Positions 1 through 7,761 of a DNA stretch of 14,269 bases are shown here, piece after piece. Below the pieces are notes generated by a model that saw nothing but the letters and a program-made list of their open reading frames with translations, was not told where the DNA came from and made no database searches. Both the position numbers and the translations under genes were made by a program. This DNA comes from UBA4744 sp035282865 (GTDB lineage: Bacteria > Actinomycetota > Acidimicrobiia > Spongiisociales > UBA4744): assembly GCA_035282865.1 (NCBI GenBank), contig DATEVB010000088.1, positions 1 to 14,269 on the forward strand. Reading direction: 5' to 3'. Every line of letters begins with the position of its first letter. Within the stretch, counting starts at the first letter, position 1.

Positions 1-2
1 CC

Positions 3-110
3 CTCAGTACCAAGGCCATCGGAGCGTTGCTCAAGGTCGAAGCCGATGGAGGCGTCGCGTTCCCGGTATTCGACCGGCTACCTCCACCCGGTCATCTTCG
101 CATCGTCTGA
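3..110 (+). CDS. Possible C-terminal tail of an unidentified gene (partial at window start)
   Basis: An open frame enters from the window edge and stops at a TGA (108-110), giving a 35-residue tail that ends GHLRIV. Third positions are moderately G/C-rich, which is compatible with a real gene end but weak evidence on so short a stretch. I do not recognise the family. It is in a different frame from the epimerase remnant that follows, so the two need not belong together. It could equally be non-coding DNA. Confidence 0.28.
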   Translation, partial: LSTKAIGALLKVEADGGVAFPVFDRLPPPGHLRIV

Positions 111-150
111 ACCGCAATAGTCTCGTATCGGCAGACAGGGATCTACCTGC

Positions 151-312
151 GGATCTGAGGTCCGGGAGTTGCTGGAGATGCTCTACGAGTTCGAAGAACC
201 GATTGTCGTCGACGGTCGGTCACGGCAGGCTGCATTCGGTTTCCAAGCCACCCCACTCGGGGTGGCCATCGAAGCAACCGTCGACTGGTGTCAAAACCAC
301 TTCGCCCGCTAG
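151..312 (+). pseudogene. Remnant: C-terminus of an NAD-dependent epimerase/dehydratase
   Basis: The frame from about 151 to a TAG at 310-312 reads like the last ~50 residues of an extended-SDR epimerase: an acidic helix (REVLLE-like), then LYEFEEPIVVD, then AFGFQATPLGVAIEATVDW. The pattern EFEEPxVVD...FGxxxTPLxxAIxxTVxW is what I recall at the end of many actinobacterial NAD-dependent epimerases. No Rossmann GxxGxxG segment or plausible start precedes it; an in-frame TAG sits at 118-120, so the N-terminal ~250 residues are missing. It is therefore read as a decayed gene end. A very short gene starting at the ATG at 178 is possible but unlikely. Confidence 0.55.
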
Positions 313-336
313 AGCGTATTACGCGGGTCGGGGGCT

Positions 337-361
337 GAGGAGGCACCTGCGGAGCCGCCTC
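337..361. other. Imperfect hairpin after the epimerase remnant
   Basis: Arms GAGGAGGC (337-344) and GCCGCCTC (354-361) pair with one A/G mismatch around a 9-nt loop. It begins 25 nt after the remnant's stop codon, so it may be the old terminator of that gene, but no T-tract follows. The rest of 313-508 shows no coding signal that I can support. Confidence 0.25.
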
Positions 362-508
362 GAGCGGGCTGATGAGTGCGTTTCTTCATCGGACTCCTGG
401 TGGTGGCCGGAGCGATAGATGCTGTGATAGCCCTCACCGACCGGGCGTTGTCGACCGATCAACGGTACCGGCGAACAGATTGCGACCGCTACCCCGACCA
501 CGCTGGTG

Positions 509-2152
509 TTACTCGAGTGTCACACCACCTGCCGAAAGGACCCGCGTGAGGAACAGCGCCATGTGCCACCGCAGAACATCGGCATGCGGGTTGAACGTCG
601 TGGCGCTCGTTCCGTTGATGATCTGTGCGGCAACGAGCTGATTGACCACCAACTGCGTCGACGCGGGTAGATCACCAATGTCGAGGAACTGACTCGGTGG
701 CGATGTCTCGAGCGAGACTCCGACTACGGCCAGGAGACGGGTCAGGAAGAATGCCATCTGCCAACGGCTCACCGGAGCACCCGGATCATAAGTCGTCTCG
801 CCGGTTCCTTTGGCGATACCAAGCGAGGCGAGCCGGTTGATCGCATCCTTCGTCGCGATCGGAAGGTCACCGATATCCGAGAAGCTTTGATCGATGGCGA
901 CCGGCAGCGAGACCCCGTGCACCGTCAACTGGCGGGTGAGGAACAATGCCATCTGCCAGCGAGTTACCGAATGAAGCGGCGAGAACGTGTCGGTGCTGGT
1001 CCCCTGCGAGATCTCGTGAAGGACCAGACAGTCGACTGCATGTTTCGATTCGCCTGACAGGCCGCCCAGGTCGGTGAAGCCGGCCGCCGGAATCGTGTCC
1101 GGACACGAGTTGACTATGACCACCGGGAGCACGCTCGGCCCCACTCCACCTCCACCGCCGACCGGCGGCACCGGCACCTCTACCACTTGCACCGTCCGTA
1201 CCTTCTGGACCGCATCGTTCCCGGAGGAGTCAGACACGTTGTAGGTCACCGAATAGGAGCCCGGTGAGCCCGTATCCACCGCCGAGGCGTCGATGACTAT
1301 CTCATCGGACAAGTCACCGTCAACGTTGTCCGTAGCCGTCGCTCCCAATTCCACATAGGCGCGGCCAACCTCAACCGTCTGCGGGTTGGCGCCCACCAGG
1401 GTGATCACCGGCCGGGTCGTATCCGGCCCCAGCAGTTCATCGAGCGCGGCATCCCACGCCGTCGCCATCTTCGAGTATCCGCTATCGCCGGGATGGACAC
1501 CGTCGGCGAGGTCGGCCGGGTCGAGCGGCGAGTTCATGTCGACCAGCCTGACTCGATCCCCGGCCTCGCTCCGGGCTGTAACAAGGTTGGCAATCCTGTT
1601 GTTGAGGTCGTTCGTGCGGAGTTGAAGGTCATTGTTGCCGTCATTCCGCGGAACGATTTTGGCAACGATCACCCAGGTAGTGCTGTCAACCGCCTTGATC
1701 TTGTTGAGGATCTGACCAATCTCGATGGCCGTCGAGCTCGCGTCCTGGCCCTGGCTGATGTCATTGGTGCCGATGTGCAGCAGCACGACATCGGCTGAAT
1801 TGGCATTGAGCCACCCGGTGACCCCATCGCGGATCTCATCGGCGCGCATACCGGCATGACCCTCATGGCGCTTGTCGAAATCACCGGGAACACCGGTCGA
1901 ACCACTACCCACAAAATTGAGCGTATGTCCCGCCGCTGCTTGCGAGAGCCACAGTTCCCTGCGATAACCCGTGTCATTGCTGCTGCCCAGCACTCCGACG
2001 GTGATTGAGTCTCCGAGCGGCATGACCTCCACCGTCCCGGTGAGAGCGGCCCCGACGGGCAGGGCGCCGACGGGCAGGACGGCGACCACCAACAACGTCG
2101 CCAAAACGACGCTACCGACGCTTCGATACGCGTTCCTCACCCCTGTCAGCAA
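509..2152 (-). CDS. Secreted SGNH/GDSL hydrolase with Ig-like domain and three SLH-like repeats
   Basis: This 547-residue exported protein has a signal peptide at residues 1-36 (basic NAYR, then a hydrophobic stretch, cleavage likely after VGAA). The SGNH hydrolase domain spans about 40-241, with block I GDSIT (Ser49 nucleophile), block II around Gly101, block III GTND (128-131) and block V DGVH (Asp217/His220). It therefore likely hydrolyses an ester, perhaps on a polysaccharide or lipid; the substrate cannot be read from sequence. An Ig-like/DUF5011-type domain covers about 243-324 (DNVDGDL, YSVTYNVSD), followed by a Pro/Gly linker and three SLH-like repeats at 359-416, 424-481 and 489-546 (each FxDxGxLP...RWxMAxFLTR), probably for cell-surface attachment. 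TTG at 2152 is chosen because GGGGAG lies 7 nt upstream; an in-frame GTG at 2140 would leave the signal peptide intact but has a weaker ribosome site. Confidence 0.88.
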   Translation of the reverse strand: MLTGVRNAYRSVGSVVLATLLVVAVLPVGALPVGAALTGTVEVMPLGDSITVGVLGSSNDTGYRRELWLSQAAAGHTLNFVGSGSTGVPGDFDKRHEGHAGMRADEIRDGVTGWLNANSADVVLLHIGTNDISQGQDASSTAIEIGQILNKIKAVDSTTWVIVAKIVPRNDGNNDLQLRTNDLNNRIANLVTARSEAGDRVRLVDMNSPLDPADLADGVHPGDSGYSKMATAWDAALDELLGPDTTRPVITLVGANPQTVEVGRAYVELGATATDNVDGDLSDEIVIDASAVDTGSPGSYSVTYNVSDSSGNDAVQKVRTVQVVEVPVPPVGGGGGVGPSVLPVVIVNSCPDTIPAAGFTDLGGLSGESKHAVDCLVLHEISQGTSTDTFSPLHSVTRWQMALFLTRQLTVHGVSLPVAIDQSFSDIGDLPIATKDAINRLASLGIAKGTGETTYDPGAPVSRWQMAFFLTRLLAVVGVSLETSPPSQFLDIGDLPASTQLVVNQLVAAQIINGTSATTFNPHADVLRWHMALFLTRVLSAGGVTLE

Positions 2153-2303
2153 TTGGAGGCTCCCCGATCCACCCAGAGCGGCTCTCCACCAGAATACCCG
2201 CGAATAAACACCAATGGTGGCCGCCGACCGATCGTTTTCCCACCGAAAGTAGGCACACTTTCTGGTGCTGGGGAACACTAGCAAAGCCGCCTGAGCTACG
2301 GCC

Positions 2304-2543
2304 TGGCAACTGGCAGCCTGCTTGGTGGTTTTGGGTGACTTCGGCGGGGGTGAGCGCATTGTCGTAGATGGCCACCAGACAGTACTCACCCAACCAGGGT
2401 CGATCCCCGGTCAACTCATTGGCCAACATCAACGGGAACGAACCATCCCAGTTGGCCAGTGTCCCGCCTCCGAAACCAGGCCGGCCCTGCGCGAAGCATG
2501 CGTCGAAGTACGGGCGGCAGGGATCGCCCCCGTCAATGACCCA
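2304..2543 (-). pseudogene. Remnant: C-terminal piece of a LamG/concanavalin-like domain protein
   Basis: About 80 codons read as the end of a LamG-type jelly-roll domain: GGTLANWDGSF, then LANELTGDRPWLGEY, then LVAIYDNALTPAEVTQNHQAG. Ordered 'LANE...RPWLG' and 'VAIYDxALxxAEVxxN' blocks are typical of the last two strands of this fold in secreted actinobacterial proteins. Codon use is coding-like. The frame has no start of its own: its upstream end runs into the 3' end of the TIGR01777 gene, overlapping the last few codons in another frame. The rest of the LamG protein is absent. It lies upstream of the hydrolase gene on the same strand but in another frame, so it is a broken neighbour and not part of it. 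The frame stays open on to 2112 with no further recognisable domain. Confidence 0.6.
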
Positions 2544-3438
2544 ACACGTGACGTAGGGCCGGCTCCAGGTCCTCATGGGCAAACACGAACCCGTCGGAGG
2601 TGAGCCGCTCCGGCCGGACCCGCTGGTTGGCCAGCGCCGTACCGTGCGCCATTTCTCGGCCAAAGCGGACGTTGAGGGCGAAGCGGGGGATCGTGAGGAG
2701 CGCTGGACGCCCCAGAACCTTGGCCAATACCTTTGTGAAGTCCACATTGGTGACCGGATTGGGTGCCACCAGGTTCACCGGACCGGAGAGCGCGGAATCC
2801 ATCAGATGGGCAACGGCGGCCACCTCGTCATCGAGGGAGATCCAGCTCATCCACTGGTTGCCTGAGCCGATCTTTCCGCCCAGACCCGCCTTGAACAAGG
2901 GGACGAGTGGGCCCAGCAGGCCCCCCGCTCCGGCCAGGACCAGGCCCGTCCGGAACAGCACCACCCGGGTTCCGGCCGTCGCCGCCGGTTGGGCAGTTTG
3001 CTCCCACTGCACGCTGACCTGGGCCAGGAAATCGACTCCGGCGCGGGCAGTCTCGTCGAGTGGCTCGTCGCCCCGGTCCCGCCCGTAAATGCCGATGGCC
3101 GAGGCCGACAGAAAGGCCGACGGCGGATGCGACGAGGAGCCGATCGCTCGGGCGAGAAGGCCGGTGGAGTCGAGACGCGAGTCCAGAATCTCCTTCTTAC
3201 GTTGTTCCGACCAGCGCTTGTCGCCGATACCGGCTCCGCTCAGGTTCACGACGACGTCGCAGCCGTCCACCAATCCTTCGGGCAGGCTCCCGGCGGCCGG
3301 ATCCCAGCGGACCTCGTCCTCAGAGCGGGCAACTCCACGGACCAGGGCAACGACTCGATCGCCTCGAGCGCGCAGATAGGCTACGAGTGCCGAACCGATG
3401 AGGCCCGAGGCGCCGGATACCAGGATGGTTCGTGACAT
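2533..3438 (-). CDS. TIGR01777-family NAD(P)-binding epimerase-like protein (YfcH-like)
   Basis: This 301-residue protein is an atypical short-chain dehydrogenase/epimerase. The N-terminal Rossmann motif is GASGLIG (residues 9-15), followed by a VVNLSGAGI segment and KRWSEQRKKEI, a hallmark of the TIGR01777 (E. coli YfcH) family. Further on come SASAIGIYG, the HxD-like 'WISLDDEVAAV' block and a C-terminal DUF1731-type region (about 253-300: VLGRPALLTIPRFAL, ANQRVRPERL). Length matches the family (~300 residues). The substrate is not established for the family. ATG 3438 is chosen because GAGGAAGG lies directly upstream at good spacing and the Rossmann fold begins at once; an upstream ATG at 3492 would add 18 non-conserved residues. 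It lies 305 bp beyond the FAD/NAD(P) oxidoreductase gene and looks like a separate unit. Confidence 0.9.
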   Translation of the reverse strand: MSRTILVSGASGLIGSALVAYLRARGDRVVALVRGVARSEDEVRWDPAAGSLPEGLVDGCDVVVNLSGAGIGDKRWSEQRKKEILDSRLDSTGLLARAIGSSSHPPSAFLSASAIGIYGRDRGDEPLDETARAGVDFLAQVSVQWEQTAQPAATAGTRVVLFRTGLVLAGAGGLLGPLVPLFKAGLGGKIGSGNQWMSWISLDDEVAAVAHLMDSALSGPVNLVAPNPVTNVDFTKVLAKVLGRPALLTIPRFALNVRFGREMAHGTALANQRVRPERLTSDGFVFAHEDLEPALRHVLGH

Positions 3439-3743
3439 GATTGCCTTCCTCGTTTTCTGTGTCGTTGATCCGTGCTGATTTCGATGAGCCATGCGGCGCT
3501 ATCGGGCCCGGCCCGCCCTCCCCGCAAAGACGCAAGACGAAGGCGCACCGGACAAGTGCGTCGAGGACAAGGACGCAGCCGGGAGAGGGTCGAGGGCCGG
3601 CCGAATATTCTGTACACGACTTGCGACTCGGAGCGTTAGGGACGTGCGGACTCTACCGGATGGGCGGGTTCAACGGACCGCCATCATCGCCCCTTCCGGC
3701 GGGAACGGGCACCCTGTCAGGCGGCAGGCTCGACGGTGCGGCC
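3439..3743. other. Intergenic region between the coo operon and the epimerase gene
   Basis: I see no gene in these 305 bases. The only structure is the hairpin at 3689-3710, annotated separately as a candidate terminator. The promoter of the epimerase gene must lie here if it is not read through from the coo operon, but I could not find a convincing -35/-10 pair. Confidence 0.6.
3689..3710 (-). terminator. Candidate terminator hairpin of the coo operon
   Basis: Arms GCCCCTTCC and GGAACGGGC (plus-strand reading) pair at 8 of 9 positions around a GGCG tetraloop. The hairpin lies 34-55 nt past the stop codon of the last gene of the coo operon. It lacks a clear U-tract, which is common in high-GC actinobacteria, so this is structural inference only. 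Confidence 0.42.
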
Positions 3744-4973
3744 TCAGCGGACGACCGATGGGACGGTCAGCACCAGGTCGCCGATGCCGAACCCCGGCGT
3801 GACCAGCCGATCCTCGTAGGGGCCGACGCCCACGCCCTTGAGCATGAGTGACCGGAGCACCCCCGCACCGCTGATGTCGCCGGCCAGCCGGAACCCGACG
3901 ATACGATCGTCCGTCAGGAAGACCTTGCGCAAGATGCCGTTACGCCGCATCCGCAGTTCCCGGTCACCGCTCGGCGCGCCGACCGCCATGACCTGCACAC
4001 CCAGGTGCTTGAGGCTGTTCATGTTCTCCGAGCCGGCGTAGGTCTCTTCGATACCGGCCAGATTGCGCGCCACCACCCGGGCCTGGGCTACGGCGTTCGG
4101 GAATATGGCGTGCACGTAGGACTCGCCGGTCATCCGATCCATCGTTTGGGCCACATCGCCGGCGGCGTAGACACCCGGCAGGTTGGTGCGAAGATGGTCG
4201 TCGACCCGGATCCCCCACTCCATGTCGACACCCGATCCGTCCATGAACTCGACGTTGGGTTTCACGCCGGTAGCTGCGATGAAGGCATCTCCGGCCAGTA
4301 AACGGCCGGACTCGAGTTCGACTGCCTCGACAGGCCGGGCACCCTGGAAAGCGACGGCCTTGGTCTCCAGCAGGACCTCAACGCCTCGGCGGTGCATCTC
4401 AGCCAGCACGATCTCAGCCGTCTCCGGGTCCAGCATTCGAGGCATCACCCGATCGCTCATCTCGACCTGGGTGACCTCCACTCCCAGATCTCGCAACAGC
4501 AGAGCTACTTCGACCCCGATGAACCCGGCTCCGACGATCACAGCCCTGGTGACGGTTCCCTTGCGTACCGCGTCTACCAGGGCGGTGGCCGCACTCAACG
4601 ATTTGAAATCGAAGACGCCCGCTAGATCGCTACCCCCGATGGGGGAGTGAAGTCTGCTGCCCGATGCAAGCACCAGATTGTCATACCCGATGGTCTGTCC
4701 GGCACCGAGTACGACCTCGTTGGAACCCGGCCGCAGTCCCTCGACCGGGGTCGAAGGCCGGAAGTCGATCTCCAGACGGTCGCAGATGTCGCGACCTTTC
4801 CAGAAGAGGGTTTCCTCCCGCCCGGTCAGGAAGTAGTCCGCCATAGCCGGAGGCGCGTACGGGGCGAACGGTTCGGTAGAAACCATCACAATGTCGGATT
4901 CCGGCGCCAGCGCTCGCAGCTCTTCGGCGACGGTCAACCCGGCCGGGCCGGACCCGATAATCAGCGTCTTCAT
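3744..4973 (-). CDS. CODH-associated FAD/NAD(P)-dependent oxidoreductase
   Basis: This 409-residue flavoprotein is of the class I pyridine nucleotide-disulfide oxidoreductase fold but without a redox-active CxxC. It has the FAD-binding GSGPAG at residues 7-12, a second dinucleotide motif VIVGAGFIGVEVA (145-157) for NAD(P)H, the ATG-type stretch FIAATGVKPN (231-240), and the FAD-contacting GVYAAGDVA (267-275). The 290-409 region resembles the C-terminal domain of rubredoxin/ferredoxin reductase-like proteins. It is the last gene of cooF-cooS-cooC-FNOR; its ATG overlaps the cooC TGA by 4 nt, so it is probably translationally coupled. Flavoproteins of this type occur beside cooS/cooF in other bacteria and are proposed to move electrons between CooF and NAD(P)+. 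That role is inferred from context; NAD versus NADP preference cannot be read here. Confidence 0.88.
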   Translation of the reverse strand: MKTLIIGSGPAGLTVAEELRALAPESDIVMVSTEPFAPYAPPAMADYFLTGREETLFWKGRDICDRLEIDFRPSTPVEGLRPGSNEVVLGAGQTIGYDNLVLASGSRLHSPIGGSDLAGVFDFKSLSAATALVDAVRKGTVTRAVIVGAGFIGVEVALLLRDLGVEVTQVEMSDRVMPRMLDPETAEIVLAEMHRRGVEVLLETKAVAFQGARPVEAVELESGRLLAGDAFIAATGVKPNVEFMDGSGVDMEWGIRVDDHLRTNLPGVYAAGDVAQTMDRMTGESYVHAIFPNAVAQARVVARNLAGIEETYAGSENMNSLKHLGVQVMAVGAPSGDRELRMRRNGILRKVFLTDDRIVGFRLAGDISGAGVLRSLMLKGVGVGPYEDRLVTPGFGIGDLVLTVPSVVR

Positions 4974-5830
4974 GAGCCAACCACCACCTTCGTGCGAAGC
5001 ACCCGACCTGCCAGGTCCGTCACGGCTTCCACGAGCGGTGACGAGCGACCGTCGAGCAATGGGCCAACCGATGGTTCTTCTTCCAACAGGCGCGGGTCAT
5101 ACGGCAGGAACGACCGCGACGTGAACGCGAAACCTCCTTCGCCTTCGAGAAGCGCCAATGCCCGATCGACATCCGACGGAGTGGCCACTCGGTTGACGAC
5201 CAGGTGAATGCCCGCGATGCCCAAATCCCGGGCCAATCGGGCGGTGTGGACCGCCACCTGCATGCCGCTGAAGGTTGGGTCGGTGAGTACGACCGCGTGC
5301 TGGAAGCCGCGCGCCAGCGCTCGTCCGAAGTGCTCAACCCCCGCCTGGGTATCCATCAGGATGATCTCATCATCGCGAAGGCCGATGTGACCGACCACTG
5401 CGTTGAGCACCGTGTTCTCGGGACACAGACAACCGGCCGCCGGTACGACCACCGTGCCCATCACCAGCAAACGGACCCCGTCCGGCCCAATCACTCCGAA
5501 TCTGGCGACGACGTCGTCTACCACCGGGTTGAGGCGAAACAACAGACCCCATCCCTCCCCGGGGCGTGCCCCGGTTTTCTCCTCCACGTAGTCGACGTTG
5601 CGACTGAGCGGGACCAGCTCACGGCCTCGGTCAACCGGAATCCCCAGCGCGAAAGGCAGGTTCATCTGCGGGTCTGCATCTACCGCCAGCACTCCCATCC
5701 CGCGCCGGGCTAACAGCCGGGCCAGCAGCCCGGTCAGGCTCGTCTTACCCACCCCGCCTTTCCCGGTAACGACGACACGCAACCCTCCGGCCGGTGGTTC
5801 GGCCGGAGGCCCGTGCTCGTGGCCGCTCAT
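4970..5830 (-). CDS. cooC: CooC-type nickel-insertion ATPase for CO dehydrogenase
   Basis: This 286-residue cytoplasmic SIMIBI/MinD-like ATPase is needed to load Ni into the CODH C-cluster in known systems. The deviant Walker A motif GKGGVGKT is at residues 23-30, DADPQMNL at 51-58 serves as switch I, and the Cys134-Leu-Cys136 motif (GCLCPEN) matches the C-X-C pair by which CooC dimers bind metal. DTQAGVEHFGR (160-170) is the Walker B/switch II block typical of CooC. The first 15 residues are a His/Pro-rich leader without homology. ATG 5830 is chosen because it overlaps the cooS stop as ATGA and places the P-loop at the expected distance; longer upstream frames lie inside cooS. Position directly after cooS supports the assignment. 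Confidence 0.93.
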   Translation of the reverse strand: MSGHEHGPPAEPPAGGLRVVVTGKGGVGKTSLTGLLARLLARRGMGVLAVDADPQMNLPFALGIPVDRGRELVPLSRNVDYVEEKTGARPGEGWGLLFRLNPVVDDVVARFGVIGPDGVRLLVMGTVVVPAAGCLCPENTVLNAVVGHIGLRDDEIILMDTQAGVEHFGRALARGFQHAVVLTDPTFSGMQVAVHTARLARDLGIAGIHLVVNRVATPSDVDRALALLEGEGGFAFTSRSFLPYDPRLLEEEPSVGPLLDGRSSPLVEAVTDLAGRVLRTKVVVGS

Positions 5831-7761
5831 ACGCGGACCGGAACCGACTCGGGGACCTTGATCGTGTCCGGTTCGATGAAGGGGAGACCCAGCCCCTGCC
5901 GCTTGGTTTCGATGTGCTTGCGGATCAGCACCGCGGCTTGCTCCGGATCGGGCTCGACCGCGAACTTGGCGCCGACCACGTCGTCCAGTCCACCGGCCAG
6001 CAGGTTGACGACATGAGGGCTGCCGAAGATGGGAGGCTGTACACCGAGCACGGTGAAGATGCCGCTGGCCACCACATAGGTGCCGATCGCCACCGCCTTC
6101 TCCGAGTACCACTCGGGGGCGGCACCCGCCAGTGGCAAGTCGGCGATGTCGACCCCCAGGTAGTCGGCCAGGGCAGCTGCCAGGACCAGGATGCGAGTGT
6201 TGTCGACACACGATCCCATGTGCAGCACCGGGGGAATACCCAGCGCCCGGCACACGGCCCCCAGCCCTTCGCCGGCCATGTCTGCCGCCGTGGGCACCAT
6301 ATGGCCCGCCTTGCCGTTGGCCACCGCCGCGCAGCCGGTCACCACCACGAGGATGTCGTTTTCGATCAACCGCCGAGTCAGGGTGACGTGCCCGTAGTCC
6401 TGCGGCAACTTCGGGTTGTTGCAGCCCACCACCCCGACCGCGCCGCGGATCTTTCCCTCCTTGATCGCATCAACCAGCGGCCCGGGAGTTCCCCCGAGGG
6501 CGCCCAGAATCGCTTCCACCGAGAAGCCGGCCATCAGTGGGACCGTTCCGTCGGGGATACGAACCCGGTCGGGATTGCGGTTGTCGTAGGCATCGATGGC
6601 GGTGCGGATGATCTGACGTCCGATCTCTATCCCCTGCTTGGGATCGAAGGAGATATGCAAGGCCCCGGGGAACTTGGCCTTGTCGGCCGTCGAGATCACC
6701 TGGGTGTGGAAACATTTAGCCACGTCCGTGACCGCCGGCATGATGCACTGGTAGTCGACCACCATCGCCTCCAGAGCACCGGTCATGATGACCAGCTCCT
6801 GGATGAGGTGGTTGCCGGCCATGGGTACTCCACGCCGCATGAGCAGCTCGTTGCCGGTGCAGCACAATCCCACCAGGTTGATCCCGGCGGCTCCCTTGGC
6901 TGTTGCCAGCTCGATCAGCTCGGGCTCCCGGGAGGCCTGCACGATGACGTCTGACAGCATCGGATTGTGACCGTGCAGCGCCACGTTCACGTGGTCGGCT
7001 TTGAGGGTTCCCAGATTGACTTCTGACATCACCGGCTTCGGGGTGCCGAACAGCACGTCTGATAGCTCGGTGGCAATCATCGATCCGCCCCATCCGTCCG
7101 ACAGGCTGGTCCGCAACCCGTGGAGCAAGATGTTGACGTAGTCGTTGTCGACCCCCATGTGCGTCCGGTGCAACATCTCGACGTTTTCACGGTCGATGCC
7201 GCGCGGTGTGATGCCCAACTGGTCCCACTTGGCGATCCGGACATCCGGTACCCTGCCCAGGAATCCGAGGCGCTCCTTACGGGTTCCGTAATCCTCCATC
7301 ATCGCGTCGGCGAGATCCGAGGCGATCTCGCCGACCGGGCGTCCATCAGCTTCGATCCCCCACTCGGCGGCCAGTGCAGCCAACTTCGCTTCATCCTGGA
7401 TGTCGTAGCCGGTGGTCTCCCCGGCCGCGGTCATCGCGAACACCTCCAGGATGTCCCGTCCATGGTCCGAGTGGGAGGCGGCTCCGGCCGCGATCGTGCG
7501 GCCCAGGTTGCGGGCGACGATCGTGTCGGCGTTAGCTCCGCACACCCCCACCTGGGGACCCTCGCCGAAGGGATCAATACGGCAGGGGCCCATCGCACAG
7601 ATCCGACAGCTCACCCCGAGCGAGCAGTAGCCACACTGTGGCTGCTGGGCGGCGAGGCGCTCCCAGACCGTGTCGATGCCTTCTTCGTGGGCGCGACGGA
7701 GCATCTCCTGCGCGTCGTTACTGATGCTCATCTGTTTCAAGGTCTTCGCATGGCTCGACAT
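5827..7761 (-). CDS. cooS: Ni-Fe carbon monoxide dehydrogenase catalytic subunit
   Basis: This 644-residue anaerobic CODH interconverts CO + H2O and CO2 + 2 H+ + 2 e-. C-cluster ligands are visible: His263 (LHGHNP), Cys301 (LCCTGNE), Cys339 (DYQC), Cys447 (GCNNP), Cys477 (TGCAA) and Cys518 (MGSC); Lys555 (WYSEKA) matches the catalytic lysine. The B-cluster cysteines are 52, 55, 60 and 74 (SCRIC..GPC...GVCGA). The D-cluster differs from the canonical C-X7-C: Cys43-X2-Cys46 is present and Ser51 occupies the usual second position, a pattern I recall in D. vulgaris CODH with a [2Fe-2S] D-cluster. Length and order are full-length. ATG 7761 overlaps the cooF TGA by one base and has AGGGAG 6 nt upstream. 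It is a monofunctional CODH; no ACS partner is seen. Confidence 0.96.
   Translation of the reverse strand: MSSHAKTLKQMSISNDAQEMLRRAHEEGIDTVWERLAAQQPQCGYCSLGVSCRICAMGPCRIDPFGEGPQVGVCGANADTIVARNLGRTIAAGAASHSDHGRDILEVFAMTAAGETTGYDIQDEAKLAALAAEWGIEADGRPVGEIASDLADAMMEDYGTRKERLGFLGRVPDVRIAKWDQLGITPRGIDRENVEMLHRTHMGVDNDYVNILLHGLRTSLSDGWGGSMIATELSDVLFGTPKPVMSEVNLGTLKADHVNVALHGHNPMLSDVIVQASREPELIELATAKGAAGINLVGLCCTGNELLMRRGVPMAGNHLIQELVIMTGALEAMVVDYQCIMPAVTDVAKCFHTQVISTADKAKFPGALHISFDPKQGIEIGRQIIRTAIDAYDNRNPDRVRIPDGTVPLMAGFSVEAILGALGGTPGPLVDAIKEGKIRGAVGVVGCNNPKLPQDYGHVTLTRRLIENDILVVVTGCAAVANGKAGHMVPTAADMAGEGLGAVCRALGIPPVLHMGSCVDNTRILVLAAALADYLGVDIADLPLAGAAPEWYSEKAVAIGTYVVASGIFTVLGVQPPIFGSPHVVNLLAGGLDDVVGAKFAVEPDPEQAAVLIRKHIETKRQGLGLPFIEPDTIKVPESVPVRV

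Noticed and set aside
5831..6253. N-terminal extension of CooC into cooS
   Set aside because: The extension is out-of-frame cooS sequence; the ATG overlapping the cooS stop fits family length and the P-loop position.
5794..6954. Long plus-strand open frame opposite cooS (about 386 codons)
   Set aside because: His/Asp/Gly-rich product without domain similarity, antisense to catalytic motifs of CooS.
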